From NCBI GenBank assembly GCA_958295665.1, contig OY282560.1:55056333-55120332 (forward strand): a stretch of DNA of 64,000 bases. The letters are read 5' to 3'. The position numbers and the translations under genes were made by a program. This document shows, piece by piece, positions 34,706 through 47,175 of the stretch (its first letter is position 1; each line of letters opens with the position of its first letter). This stretch comes from Tipula vernalis. Its lineage: Eukaryota > Arthropoda > Insecta > Diptera > Tipulidae. A model generated the notes under the pieces. The model ran no database searches. It was not told where the DNA came from and worked only from the letters and a program-made list of their open reading frames with translations.

Positions 34706-37700
34706 TTGGCAAATCGAACGACCTCGGTAGGGCAAGGACTCCCTCGAAGAATGAGGAGGGGCACATAAGCGAAGGAGCTGGTGTATCGATGGAGAAGGAT
34801 GTCGGCAGCCCGGCCAGACGGGGGGCACTGACAAGTCCTCTTCAGAGGGTATGAGGAGTGGCGAGACGGGCGTATCCGGCGCATCCCAAAATACCGACAA
34901 ATAATATTCCTGCGGTAGCAGGAATTTATCATAGAGGTGGGTAGAGGTTAAATGGTTATGATTAAGATAACACAAATTAACCTTCACCATTCTAAGGCTG
35001 CTTCGGCAGCTCTACTCCTCAGGCTGACTAGTTCGGGTGAAGATGTGATACTAATCAAAGAACCTTGGATTAACAATAACAGGATCTGTGGCCTCAGAAC
35101 CAATGGGTACAAAATTATATCCTCTAGTAATTCTGGGAAGATCAGATCTTGTATTCTTGGGAAAAATAATATTAATCTTTTCCTTCTCTCTCAATACAGC
35201 AATGGTGACACTACTGCAGTTAGCCCGGAAGTAGGCACTTGTAGATTCTGGCTAGTTTCAGCCTACATGGACCGGGAGAAGGAGGTTCCTCCGGATAACC
35301 TGGAGGAGCTGATCCGTAAAGGGGAACAATCAAAGGTAGGTGTGGTACTGGGAGTTGATGCTAATGCACATCACACTATCTGGGGAAGCACGGACATTAA
35401 TGAAAGGGGTGAGTCGCTTTTTAATTATTTGATGAGTACTAACTTTTCAGTGTGTAATATTGGGCGGCAACTCACATTTAATACTAGTAACAGGCAGGAG
35501 GTTCTAGACGTGACCCTTGCCTCAAATAATATTCTTCATATGGTTAAAAATTGGAGGGTGGCTAAGGAACACTCCTTTTCTGATCATCGATATTTAACCT
35601 ATACCCTCGATATTCATCCTGCTACCCGGAAAGGGTTCAGGAACCCTAGAAGGACCAACTGGAGCAAGTATGGGGAATTATTGGAGGAAATGTTACCGAC
35701 GAGGGCTATGGGGCCCCCGACGACCGTTGGGGATCTGGAGGACATGGTGGCTGCCCACTAGCTAAGCCTAGGCGTAGGCAAAAACCGGTATGGTGGTCCA
35801 GGGAATAGGGAGCCTATCGTAAGGCTTGTAGGACAGTCTTTAATATAGCCAAAAATACAAGGGAGGCTCAGGATTGGGACTCCTATAAGGAGAAACTCCA
35901 AATTTAGAAGAAAGAATTAAGAAAGGCACAAAGGAGGTCTTGGAGAATCTTCTGTGATAAAATGGAAGAGGTATCCGAAACCTCCCGCCTTAGATAGATT
36001 TTTTCCAAAAGTACAGCTAGTCCCAGTTTTTTGATAAAACCGGACGGATCTTGGACAGCTTCTGGTGGAGAATCTCTGGAGCTTTTCTTCGAGACACACT
36101 TCCCAGGGGGCTTTGAAGACCTGTTGGTGCGTAGCAATCATCAGGAATCACTGTCAGTAATCCCAGAGGATATCTTAACCAGGAAACGGATCCTATGGGC
36201 ACTGAGGGGTTTTAAACCATTTAAATCGGTTGGCCCGGATCAAATTATACGAGCTGAACTTCAAAACAACTCAGTAGTTATTCTTCCCTACCTGGAAGCT
36301 ATATTCAAAGGGTGTTTGAAGCTGGGCAATATTCCTAGGTACTGGACGGAGGTCAATGTGGTGTTTATACCGAAAGCGGGGAAAAGCTCACATGTCTATC
36401 CTAAAGACCTAAGACCAATAACTCTATCATCCTTTCTTTCGAAAACCTTGGAAAGGCTGCTGGATATATACATCAAAAATAAAATAGGTGCCAGAAAGTG
36501 GGCATCGTCTCAGCATGCGTACACAAAGGGTAGATCTGTGGACACTGCTCTGCACGCCTTGGTGTGTACGATTGAGAAGTCGATTAGTTTTAAGGAATTC
36601 TGTTTGGTGGCTTTCCTAGATATAGAAGGCGCCTTTAATAATGTGAAAGCGGAGGCAATCAAGGTGGGATTGTCAGTTTTGGAGGTGGACGTTCCTCTGA
36701 TAGGGTTAATCAATTATATGCTGGGAAGCAGGATTGTTAGCTCGAAGTTGGGGGACTCCACCGTCAAGAGGCGAGTAACTAGGGAAACCCCGCAGGGGGG
36801 TTCTGTCCCCTCTTCTCTGGAACATAGTGGTAAACGGGTTACTACTTGGATTGGAGAGAGGGTGTTGAAGTTATCGCTTACGCAGATGACGTAGCTTTAG
36901 CTGTTACCGGGAAATTCCTGGGCACGATTGTAGACGTATTGCAGAATGCGCTTACCATCGTTACGAAATGGGCTGGCAAATGTGGACTTGGTATTAACCC
37001 GTCCAAGACAGAGCTGGGACTCTTTACTAAGAAATACAAAATCCCGGTAGTTGTCCCTCCTACCTTAAATGGCACGAGACTTGCTTTTACTGACAGAGCT
37101 AAATATCTGGGGTTTATCTTGGACAGTAAGCTTAGTTGGAAGCCCATCATATTGGAGAGAATAAACAAAGCTACTATTGCTTTGTACTCCTGTAGGAACG
37201 CCATTGGTCATAGATGGGGTCTGAAGCCGGAGCTGGTACACTGGCTCTACACCGCTGTAGTGAGACCTGCACTCATGTACGGGGTGGATGTTTGGTGGCT
37301 AGCTCTGGACAAGGTAACTTATAAAAGTAAGATTGAGAGAGTGCAAAGAACAGCCTGTATGCTTGTTAGCGGGGCATTGAAGTCGACACCGACAAGTGCC
37401 TTAGAGGTTATGTTGCACATTCTTCCGGTTGACATTTTTGGCAAACAGATGGCAGCAAATACGGCTGTACGACTTGCAGCCATCTCTCAGTGGAGGTGTC
37501 TTAGTATAGGACACTCTATTATTTTTAGATCATTGAAGGATGAGCCGGCGAATCTTGACTACATTAAACCTACTCTACGCTTCGAGAAGCGATTTCGGAC
37601 CTCCTTCCCTTCAAGGGAATCCTGGAGGGATAGACCGTTATCGGAAACCAAAACGTTGCAATTCTTCACAGATGGCTCCAAGCTAGACGGCAAAGTAGCA

Positions 37701-38576
37701 GCTGGAGTATTCTGTGACAAATTAAATGTAAACATTTCTATTCGTCTCCCTGATTACTGCAGCGTGTACCAAGCTGAAGTCGTAGCGATTGAAGAGGCCA
37801 TGACGTGGTTGAAGCATAATATGTTATCCTGAGACGATATCACAATCTATGTGGACAGTCAAGCGGCGATCCGGTCGTTAGAATCGGTGTCTTTGGCGTC
37901 ACGGATGGCGTTGAGTTGGCGAATTACTTTCTTGTCTCTAAATAAGATGGGTGAGCATTTCAATATCCAGGTAATCTGGGTCCCAGGTCACTCGGGCGTC
38001 ATGGGGAACTGCAGGGCAGATGAAATTGCTAGGCATGGTACGACTCTTCAGCTGCAACCGGAAAGGGCAAGTCTGGGGAGGCCTATTACAGCGCTGAGAC
38101 AAGCACTTGCGAAGCAAGCGCTATCCTCAGCGGGGGAAAGGTGGTCTAACACCCTCACCTGTAGAGTTGCAATACAAGTTTGGCCAAAGCTGGACATTAA
38201 TATCCTTACGCAGACGTGAATTAAGAACGATCGTAGGAATTCTAACGGGACACTGCCTTTTTGGAGAACATGCAAGAAGGCTGGGTCTGGAGGCTAATGA
38301 CTTCTGCAGAAGCTGCTTGGACGAAGAGGAGGAAGGGACGTTGGTCCACTTCCTCTGCTCGTGTCCAGCATTGGCTCTCAGAAGGCACAAACACTTAGGT
38401 AAGTTCAGGATGGACTGCCTTTCGGATCTCGAAAACATTAAAGTGCGGGACGTCTTACGCTACATAAGTAGCTCGAAATGGTTCCAATAGGGGTTAAAGG
38501 GGATACATCCTGTGGTATCACAATGGACCGTCACCGGTCTAAGAATGGTAAGCAGCCCCCCAACCTAACCTAACCT
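34706..38576 (+). mobile_element. RNase H-bearing non-LTR retrotransposon, family A copy 1
   Basis: A 3,871-bp insertion flanked by AACACTG on both sides (34699-34705 and 38577-38583). It starts at the end of ORF1, so it is 5'-truncated. It contains the whole ORF2 and ends in three CCTAA units (38562-38576). The same family occurs at 52695-55135 (+) and 61533-64000 (-). Confidence 0.85.
34952..38490 (+). pseudogene. Family A copy 1 ORF2: EEP-RT-RNase H
   Basis: The EEP endonuclease (34952-35760) starts MVMIKITQINLHHSKAAS and has IKEPWINNNRICGL, GVDANAHHTIWGS and SDHRYL; a TAG ends it at 35759-35761. RT lies at 36031-37300 with LDIEGAFNNV, TPQGG and an intact YADD box (AYADDVALAVTG, about 36876). 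One base is missing in the G-run at 36795-36800, so palm and fingers are in different frames. RNase H begins FFTDGSKLDGK (37664), is cut by TGA at 37830-37832, then continues YVDSQAA and WVPGHSGVMGNCRADE. The C-terminus has CRSCLDEEEEGTLVHFLC (38303). Few lesions, so a relatively young dead copy. Confidence 0.82.
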
Positions 38577-39450
38577 AACACTGCTTGCAAGGGGTTTAAA
38601 ACTTTAAATTTGTCCCTTTACAATAACTGCATTTTGCAAATCGAAGATGAAATAACTTCCTATCCTAAAAAATTTTTGAATTTCATAAATGGTAAAAAGA
38701 AGGTTGCTGGGTTTCCTACTCCAATAACTTTTCAGAACAGTTTCACCAGTTAGCCCTCCGTTATATCCAATTTGTTTTTGTTTTTCTGATTTTATCTTTT
38801 TATTGTAAAATTTACGGAAGCAGAAGTCTATGATGGGATATCTCAACTTGAATTTGATAAGGGGGCAGGACAAGATGGTTTTTTATCCATCCTTATTAAG
38901 ACAGAGAGTTTAGCCCCTCCACTGATTATTATTTTTAATAATAGCCTACGTACTGGGATTTTTCCTGGTCAGCAACTATCGCGGAATCGATATATGTACT
39001 AAAAAGGTTTATTTCTTCTGCTCAGCACGGAGTTTATCCGGGTAGGTCTACGGCGACTAATCTTGTCTCTTGTTTTGGACATATATAGTAGACTAGAACA
39101 TAGGCAACAAGTAGATGTAGTACATACACCGATTTTTCAAAGGCTTTCGATAAAATTGACCATTCGATTGATATCGAAAAGCTGGATAGACTAGATGGTC
39201 AGTTCATCCCTATTAAGTGGTTACATTCATACCTTTCTGATCGTTAAAAATTTGTTAAGATTAACGATTTTGGGCCTCGTTCATTTCGTGTTACCTAAGG
39301 AGTTCCTCAAAGAAGTCACATTGGTCCGCTTTTATTTTCATTATTTGTAAATGATGTTGTTGAGTATTTTAAATTTGTACATTATCTGCTTTGCTGATTG
39401 TGTGAAATTGCAAGGTGACTTGATCTGATATGTATATTAGGATTGATATC
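38577..39450 (+). mobile_element. CR1/jockey-like non-LTR element, 3' half (RT remnant)
   Basis: Resumes the element broken at 34705. Pre-RT linker reads SYPKKFLNFINGKKK (38662). RT pieces follow in several frames: GAGQDGFL (about 38860), HRQQVDVV (39100), a KAFDKIDHS-like segment (39145), KWLHSYLSDR (39218) and FADCVKLQG (39390) where a YADD-type box belongs. The RT stops at about 39450 at the next element. Confidence 0.65.
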
Positions 39451-39632
39451 AATATCCCTTCGAGACAAGAGTTGATGTTAACGATACCAAAACGCAAAAA
39501 CTGGCGTAGCTGGTCTACAGACCACGATAAACTCAGTCGAAGACCTCGACAGAGTGGCAAATGACGTTACAGGGGCATTAATTTATGCCTACCACTTAAG
39601 CTCACCCCTAGTGCAAATCAGAGGCACAAGGG

Positions 39633-41650
39633 ATGTTCCTTGGTGGAACCCAAAATTTGGAAAACATGAGACGAAATGTCCGAAAACTTTTAAATAGGGC
39701 TAAGAGGACGAACGATTGGACTACCTATCAGAATTCCCTTACCCAATACAAGATAGCTCTTAGGCAGAGCAAAAGACTAAGCGGGAGAGACTTTTGCAAA
39801 AAAATATACAAATTACCTATGGCGTGTCTACTCCAGAAGGCACTCTCCTTGGAGCACAGGAATCCCTTGGGATCTATAAGGAAACCAATTTTAGAGACAA
39901 CCACAACCAGGGAGGAGACTCTGGAATGTCTAGTGAGAGGTCACTTTCCAGAATGTGTAGTACTACCAAAGGGGGCTCACAAGTTCTCGAGGCAGCTTTT
40001 TACGCCGGAACGGATAAGCTGGGCGGTCTAATCATTAGGCCCTTTCAAATCACCGGGAGGGGATTTATCTTACTATACTCTTCATAGGTAGCTCTTCACA
40101 GCTTGAAATATGTTCCAAAATGCTGGAGAGAGGTTCGGGTGATTTTTATCCCAAAAACGGGAAAAAGATCCCCAGAGGAGATTAGGTCTTATAGACCAAT
40201 TAGCCTCACATCATTTTTACTGAAAGCCACTGAGAAAATTTTGGAACTTTGTATTAGATCCAACACTCTCCAAAGATACCCTCTGGACTCTAGGCAGCAC
40301 ACCTATATTGATATCCAGGGATCTTTTGATATAACTAATTTCGAGGTAATTCAGGAACAAGCACTAACAAGGGGTATAGACCCCTCCACGGAGGATTACG
40401 GCCTCTTTTGGAGACAAAACCATCACCATAGCGGCCACCAGGGGTTGTCCCCAGGGAGGTGTATTCTCTCCCTTATGCGGACGACCCAGTCTTGATGGAT
40501 AGGGGCAGATTCGCAAATACAGTAGCGGAAAGAATGCAACCAGCCCTAGAGGTAGTAAATGATTGGTGCACAGAGGTGGGCCTTACGGTAAATCCTAACA
40601 AGGTTAACTGCACCCTCTTTACTATCCGGAGTAAAACTGTCCTCCCGCCGAGAGCCCTGGGGGTCTCAAACTGTCGCATTAGGTTCAATATCTAGATGTC
40701 GTACTTGCTCAGAAATTGACATGGAATCCCCACTAAAATCATATTACAAACAAGGCGAATAAGGCCTACTTCACCTACCAAATAATGATTGGCAAAACGT
40801 GGGTACTGAGCAGGCAAATGTTGGTTTGGCTCTACTGGGCTGTCATACGACCTATGGCTACTTACGCGGCGTTTGGTGCTCGGAGAATACTGGACAAGAT
40901 CCAAAGGTTAATCTGTGCGGATGCAACTGGAGCAATGAGGACTTATCCAACAGCTGTCCTTGCGTGCTTGGCGTTTGGTGCCCGGAGAATACTGGACAAT
41001 ATCCAAAGGTTTATCTGTGTGGGTGCAACTGGAGCAATGAGGACTTATCCAACAGCTGTCCTTGAGAGAATACTGGGGCTCTCACCACTGCGCCTACACA
41101 TTAACAAAGTAGCCAGTTCAAGAGGTATCAACCTAAAAATTACAGCCAAAATTAAAACCATAAGCCCAAGACACAACAGTGTCCTACATAAATTAAATGT
41201 TAAGGAGGAATTGATCCAACTATCAGATTTAATGGTAAGGACAATCTTCTGTGGGAAGAATTTTACCATTAGTTTGCTGGATAGGGCACTGGTAGAGAAT
41301 ATTATCTCCTCCCTCCCCCGCCATGCTTTTGTATGGTATACGGATGGGTCAAAAACAGACGGGGGTACCGGGGCAGGGATAGTCGGGCCGACCTAGCACT
41401 ATGCATCCCACTGGGTAGCACCTTCACAGTTTTTCAGGCAGAGACCCTTGCTATTGAGGTATGTGTGCTTCAATGTCTCACAAAGAAATATAAGAAGACC
41501 GAGATCTATATAATCTCGGACAGCCAACTCGAAATTTATCTGGAGCTGATACACTGTAGTTTATTAGAAATGGGTAAAGCAAATAAAGTCACCCGTTTGT
41601 GGTCACTGGCAGTACAAGCTGCCAACTGTTTCCCCAAGATATCTAGATGA
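39633..41650 (+). pseudogene. Family B copy 2 ORF2 fragment (RT-RNase H)
   Basis: Linker and RT fingers are at 39633-40330 (VRVIFIPKTGKRSPEEIRSY, SYRPISLTSFLLK). DIQGSFDITNFEV is the first catalytic-aspartate motif, altered from the usual DIEGAF. The GGCILS turn and PYADD box are at 40440-40490. The thumb holds a 102-bp in-frame tandem duplication (40869-41072). RNase H starts WYTDGSKTDGGTGAG (41334) and continues in another frame to 41650 with FQAETLAIE and ISDSQLEI. Several frame changes make it non-functional. Confidence 0.7.
40869..41072 (+). repeat. 102-bp tandem duplication within the RT
   Basis: The two copies (40869-40970 and 40971-41072) start GCGTTTGGTGC.CGGAGAATACTGG-type and differ at only a few positions. 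The unit length is a multiple of three, so it adds 34 residues without a frame change. Confidence 0.9.
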
Positions 41651-41654
41651 GTCA

Positions 41655-43500
41655 AAAATAGCATAGTCTTTAGTACCTGAGTGCAACACTGATCCACAGA
41701 GAGATTGTTCTCTGAACTTTTGTCAACAGCTTCCGACAGTTTTGTCCAGAGCAGGCCACTAGATTACCACCCCATACAAGAGTATGGGTCCGACTAATGC
41801 GTTATAAAGCCAATGTACGATGCGGGGCTCCAGCCCCCATCCTTTCCCAATGGCATTATTGCAAGAGTGTAGCGCTACCGTAGCTTTCTTTACCCTTTCC
41901 AGAATATTGGGTTTCCAATATAATTTGCTATCCAAAACGAGACCCAGAAACTTCGCATCAACTGTAAAAGTCAAGCTGAACCCATTTAAAGTGGGAGGAT
42001 CGATGTGAGGAAGTTTATATTTCCTAGAGAAGAAAACCAATTCGGTTTTGTGTGGGTTCACATTCAACACACAGCCATTGGCCCATAATGAAAGGGTGCC
42101 CAGGGCATTCTGCATAAGCTCACTAAGGGTGCCGGAATATTTACCACGGACACCAATAGCAACATCATCCGCATAGGCAACCACGTTGAAGCCACCGTCC
42201 TCCAGTCTCAACAACAGGTCATTTATGTCCAAGTTCCAAAGTAGGGGGGACAGTACGCCACTCTGTGGTGTAGCTCTGCTTGCAAATCTTCTGACGGAGG
42301 ATTCCCCAAGACTAGCATTTATGATCCTGCCTCTTAGCATTTGATCTATCCAGTCCTTGAGTGATTCATCCACTCCCAGATCTGAAAGTGCCTGAGGGTT
42401 AGTCCCTAGAAGCACATTGTTAAAGGCCCCTCAATATCCAAGAAAGTTACCATTGCGTAGTCTCTATATTCGAAAGATTTTTCAATGAAATATACAAGAG
42501 AATGAAGAGCAATCTCTACAGATCTCCCCTTGCAATAGGCATGTTGAGATTTAGACAGCTTTTCCGACACGATCGTGCCTCTAATATGAGCTTCTATTTG
42601 TCTTTCCAGTGTTTTAAAAAGGAAGGAAGACAAGCTAATCGGTCTAAGGTCTTTGGGATTACAGTGTGAGCGTTTTCCCGCCTTAGGTATGAAAACAATA
42701 TTCACTTCTGTCCATTAACTAGGAATGTGACATAGTTCTAGGCTGCCTTTGAAAATTACCTCTAACCAGGAAATTGTTAGATCCGTAGTTTGTTGAATAT
42801 TCGCAGGGAAAATACCATCGAGTCCAGGCGACTTATGTGGTTTAAAACTGTTTATCGTCCACAGGATCTTTTTCCTGCTAATAATTTGGCCTATGAGGCT
42901 ACTAGCCCTTTTACCTACTGATGTGCTAGGTATAGATCCGGAACAACCAGGAAAATGAGTCTCCATCAGAAGTTCCAGCGATTTCGCACTATTAGTGGTC
43001 CATATCCCATCCGGATGTTGAAGATAAATTGGGATGGAAGGACCAGTTGCTAGTACTTTGCGTAGCCTAGACATCTCCAATACTCCTGAATTTTGCCACA
43101 GTATAGTCTCCAAGAGCTGTTCTTGGCACATCTCAATTGATATTTGTAAATTTTCAGGACTTTCTTATAGGCGTCCCAGTCTTGAGCAGCTTTTGTTTTC
43201 CGTGCTGTTTTGAAGAGTCCTTTGCATTTTCGACGTGTTTGTTGAATCTCCTTGGACCACCAGGGTGGATTTACCCCTAGGCCTGCTAAGGGGACTAGAG
43301 CCCAGTATCGCTTCATTAAAATCGTTGGACAACTCGTCCGCCAAGCCATCGAGCTCTTGCGCAATTTTTGGGAGGTTTTGGCACCAGAACTGGTAGTGAA
43401 TTATCCAGAATAGTTCTTAAGGTATCCTGGTTTATTTTCCTTCTGTTTCTGTAGATTGGACTTTTTGGAGAATTCAAGTCCATTTTCAGGAAATCCCGCG
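41655..43500 (-). mobile_element. Non-LTR family C fragment, minus strand
   Basis: A minus-strand fragment related to family A, running from the pre-RT linker (about 43500) through RT to just past the palm (about 41655). RNase H is missing. It abuts family B copy 2 tail to tail. Confidence 0.75.
41759..43364 (-). pseudogene. Family C ORF2 fragment (RT)
   Basis: In reading order: linker with NPPWWSKEIQQTRRKCKGLF (43364-43050), fingers with TINSFKPHKSPGLDGIFPA (about 42860), FIPKAGKRSHCNPKDLRP (42695-42640), the FLDIEGP stretch at about 42430, then the long open palm segment 42415-41759 with RATPQSGVLSPLLW and an intact AYADDVAIGVRG box (about 42180). Frame changes occur near 43060, 42710 and 42410. 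The palm is well kept. Confidence 0.75.
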
Positions 43501-43640
43501 GAATCCGCCCCAGCCTTCCAAAATCTGCGGATTTTTAGTGTAATTTGCTTGGATACAATTCATAATCCAAGTAGATTATCTATTATTTTAAGAATTATTG
43601 ACGACTTCTTTGATATTGCGCAATTTTGCTGAAGTGTATA
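43501..43640. other. Junction sequence, unassigned
   Basis: Short AT-rich stretch between family C and the minus-strand BEL/Pao fragment; nothing recognised. Confidence 0.4.
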
Positions 43641-45148
43641 AACTTCTCAGCCAAATGCTAGTTGTTGTTGGTGTTTATAATGACGATGATTTCGGCCTTA
43701 AACATTTCCTTGACACAAAATGAACCCTTGAATTTATTTTTGCTGTACCACCGATACATGTATGAGATGACTCTGAGCATTTTGTCACAAATAGAAACTC
43801 GGCTCCTACCTCGTTAACTGGATGAATTCAATGCAAAAATCAATTTGATCGATTTTGCTTCTCCGTTCACTCGTACAATTGATTCATTAGTCACTTTGAT
43901 GAAAACGGCCAAATAGATTCGTCATTTTGCAGCCAGGCTGGACCTCTCCACCATTGGTTGTTTTAAATTAGATCGCTCGGATAAAGCCCTCTCGTTGCAT
44001 AATCGGCAGGATTGTCACCAGACTCAACATGCTGCCAACTACTGATTGGAATGATTTGTAGAATCGCAGAAGTTTGATTGACGATGTATGTTTTCCACCT
44101 CCTAGGTATATCTGAGAGCCACGCTAAGACAATGGTTTAGTCCGTCCAAGCAAATAAACCGTAGTCTTCGCTATTCAATGATTCAAGTACTTGCTGATTT
44201 AATTGGCTGAGCAATCATGCTCCGCACAACTCGAGCCTTGGGAGTGATATTTGCTTCAACGGAGCCACCTTACTTTTCGCAGCCAATAAACGTATTGTTA
44301 CTCTTCCCTGTGAATTGGTAACTATCGAATACACTGCTGCGGCAAAGGCATCCTCACTCGCTTCCGAAAATCCATGGACTTCATATTTAGTAATCCCTGC
44401 TAATCCAACAGATAAGAATCGAGGTAAGTTTATCTCGGACAGTTCATGAAGTTGGTTACTGATTTTTGTCCATGACTCTGTTACTGTGACAGGAACTTCC
44501 TGATCCCAGTCGATCTTAAGTGCCCACAGTCTTTGAAATAAAATGTTGGCAACTATAACAAAAGGTGCCAAAAATCCAAACGGATCGTAGATCTGAGCAA
44601 CTTGAGATATGAAACTTCGTTTAGTCAAAGTTTTATTAACGTTCAGAGTTACATACATTGAAGGAAAACGAATCGTTTGTTGATTTCCAAACAACGCACA
44701 TTTTTCTGCTCTTCGAGTTTAATATTTTGGACATCACCATCTATTCAACGTACGTGAGAAGAAATCACATTTCTCAAATTAAAGCCACGATTTTTCAGTG
44801 CGTCGGGAATTTCATTTTTGAGTGCAATACAATATATCGTTTCTTGTCATATCGTTCTACAAGTTTCGCCCAAGCCTGCGAATAGTCTACATCCGTCAAC
44901 TGCATACGCTTGATGAGGTCGGCTGCTTCTTCCACCAACAACCCTTTTAGATAATGGAACTTGTGTGATGTTTTTAAATTTTCATTTTTATGTATCGAAG
45001 TCTCAAATAGATCTCTGAACGATGGGAAATTGCGATAGCTTCCCCCAAACTTAGGTATGTTTAAACGTGGCAATCGGAGGTCCTGATTGTTTACGTATGA
45101 TCTTTCGAATATTGTATCCAGTATTGATTTTTGATCTTCTGCCAAGCA
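43640..45148 (-). mobile_element. BEL/Pao LTR retrotransposon fragment, minus strand
   Basis: Pieces of gag and pol without LTRs. The RT palm, protease and most of gag are deleted. It meets a plus-strand BEL/Pao element head to head at about 45148. Confidence 0.7.
43900..45145 (-). pseudogene. BEL/Pao gag-pol remnants, minus strand
   Basis: 45145-44795 encodes the DUF1759-type gag segment (LRLPRLNIPKFGGSYRNFP; LKGLLVEEAADLI). 44694-44215 is the RT/RNase H linker typical of Pao elements (SQVAQIYDPFGFLAPFVIVA; APLKQISLPRLELCGA). 44160-43930 continues with the RNase H end and the region before the integrase (WLSDIPRRWKTYIV; NPADYATRGLYPSDLI). Everything between gag and this linker is missing. 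Descriptive only; several stops are present. Confidence 0.7.
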
Positions 45149-45169
45149 CCCAACAACCGCCCCAAATTA

Positions 45170-46440
45170 TCACCAGCGAAGTTGATGAAGCATATTATAA
45201 AGCACGAGAGCTTTTGGATCAAGCGTGTGGTCGGCATGGGCAAGGTGGCATTAATAAAACCCGTGATTTAAACACCACGCTTGAACAATTCGTTGACCAG
45301 CAAAGAACCTTTTATGAAGGTGTTAATTCCTCACAGCAAGTCCGGTTGCCAAAGATTAATGTTGAACCATTCAGTGGAGAATATAAAATGTGGCCGTCAT
45401 TCAAGGATTTATATGTAAATGCAATTCATAATCACCCAAACATGAAGGGATCTCAAAAGCTACAGCAACTGAAGAGCTTGTTACGTGGAGAGGCAGCAGG
45501 GCTGATTCATCACATCACCACTACCGATCAAAATTATGAGGAAGCTTGGGGAAAATTGGAGGCTCGCTACAATAAACCGAAGCCGATTGTGTCATCACTC
45601 ATCCAAACATTTCTGGATCAGAAGCCTTGCAAAACAACCAATTACAAGGACCTACGTCGCCTTTATGAACAATCCGATGAAGTAATTCGATCATTAAGAA
45701 GCATTGGGAAAGAGGGGGAGTCACGGGAACCTTGGCTAATCCATTTGTTGCTACAGAAAGTGGACAATGATACTAAATAGTTGTGGGCACGCGATTCTGT
45801 AAATAAGCCACATCCCACGTTTTCAGAATTTTTGGAATTTTTAAATATCCGATGTGACACACTAGAATCATGTATCATTCAAGACAAGAAAAGCTATCCA
45901 GTTCAGGTGTCGAAGTCATTTATCGTGGGACAATCATCGCAAGCAGCTCCAAAGGTTATATGTTACGCATGCAAAGAAGAACATTTATTATTCAAGTGTC
46001 CGCTATTTAGGAATAGCAGTTTAGAAGATCGAATTAAGTTGGCGAATGAGCAACGGTTATGTCTTAATTGTTTAAAGAAAGGTCATTTTGCGTCCAAGTG
46101 TTATTCAAAAACATCATGTTTAATCTGTAGGAGAAGGCATCATTCGCTTTTACATCAACAATCGAATTCCGATCAAAATCAACAAGCAATTGCACATTCA
46201 GTATTTATCGATGAACCAAAATTAAATCTTCAATCAACAATACCAACTAATCAACATTCAATATTATCAACCAGTCAACAACATTCAACACAAGATCAAC
46301 AGTCAACGTCATTTGTAAAACCGGTTGTTACAAATCAGCAATCAACACAACAAAACACACCAACACAAAACTGTTTATTGTCTAACAACAGTTATATACA
46401 ATCTTCTAGTAATATTATGTTACCTATCTACTGCTATTGT
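45170..46440 (+). pseudogene. BEL/Pao gag with zinc knuckles (one stop)
   Basis: The DUF1759-type domain is at 45340-45560 (VRLPKINVEPFSGEYKMWPS; LKSLLRGEAAGLIHH). It continues through a single in-frame TAG (45778-45780) to the zinc region at 45960-46150 (CYACKEEHLLFKC, CLNCLKKGHFASKC, CLICRRRHHSLLH). A Gln/Ser/Thr-rich linker follows. This domain packages element RNA. The frame changes at about 46420 at the start of the protease. Confidence 0.8.
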
Positions 46441-47175
46441 TAATATGAAGTCACGCAGTGGTGAGTTTGTACAAGTACGAGCACTCCTTGATTCGGGTTC
46501 TCAATGTGCATTTGTAACCGAATCATTGATAAAACGCCTAGGCCTAATCCGAAGAAAATCAAATATGAAAATAATCGGTCTAGCATCAGCAGCTGTCGGG
46601 TCTACCAGAGGTAGCACGACACTAGTTGTACAATCTAAATGGAAGCCCAGTTACACCATCATTATTACGTCTCAGATTATGAAATCAATATCGTCTAATT
46701 GACCTAGCAGAAACAAATGAATGGAGTAAACGTAGAATACTGTCGGAAATATCTAAGGTATATGACCCCTTCGGATGGTTAGCGCCAACTGACATGATAT
46801 TTAAAATAATGATTCAAAGGTTATGGGTTGAACATCTAGATTGGGACACACCATTACCAATTGAATTGAATGAGGAATTTCAGTCGGTTTACCAAGGGCT
46901 CATACACATGAACAAAATCGAGATTCAAAGACGCTATCACAAGTTTACGCAATCAACATTAAAAGTCATACAAATACATGCATTTTGTGATGCCTCGGAA
47001 AAGGCTTATGGTTCGGTGATATATTTGCGTGCAATAGGAATTGATGGCAGTATTAGTACTCAAATAATCTGTTCAAAGGATAAAGTTGCACCTTTAAAAC
47101 AAATATGTCTACCCAGGCTAGAGTTGTGTGGTGCATACGTTTTGGCTAAACTTGTAAAATTTGTTAAATATTCTA

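Larger units (their letters stand above)
39460..41650 (+). mobile_element. Non-LTR family B-like fragment, copy 2
   Basis: It starts in the linker before the RT (39633-39830 is similar to 26432-26620: LLNRAKRTNDWTTYQ against LFNKAKRTGEWGEYK) and runs through RT and half of RNase H. It is truncated at both ends. Confidence 0.7.

Noticed and set aside
38562..38576. Internal telomere or chromosome-fusion remnant
   Set aside because: Three to five CCTAA units at the 3' ends of three copies of the same retrotransposon are better explained as element tails.
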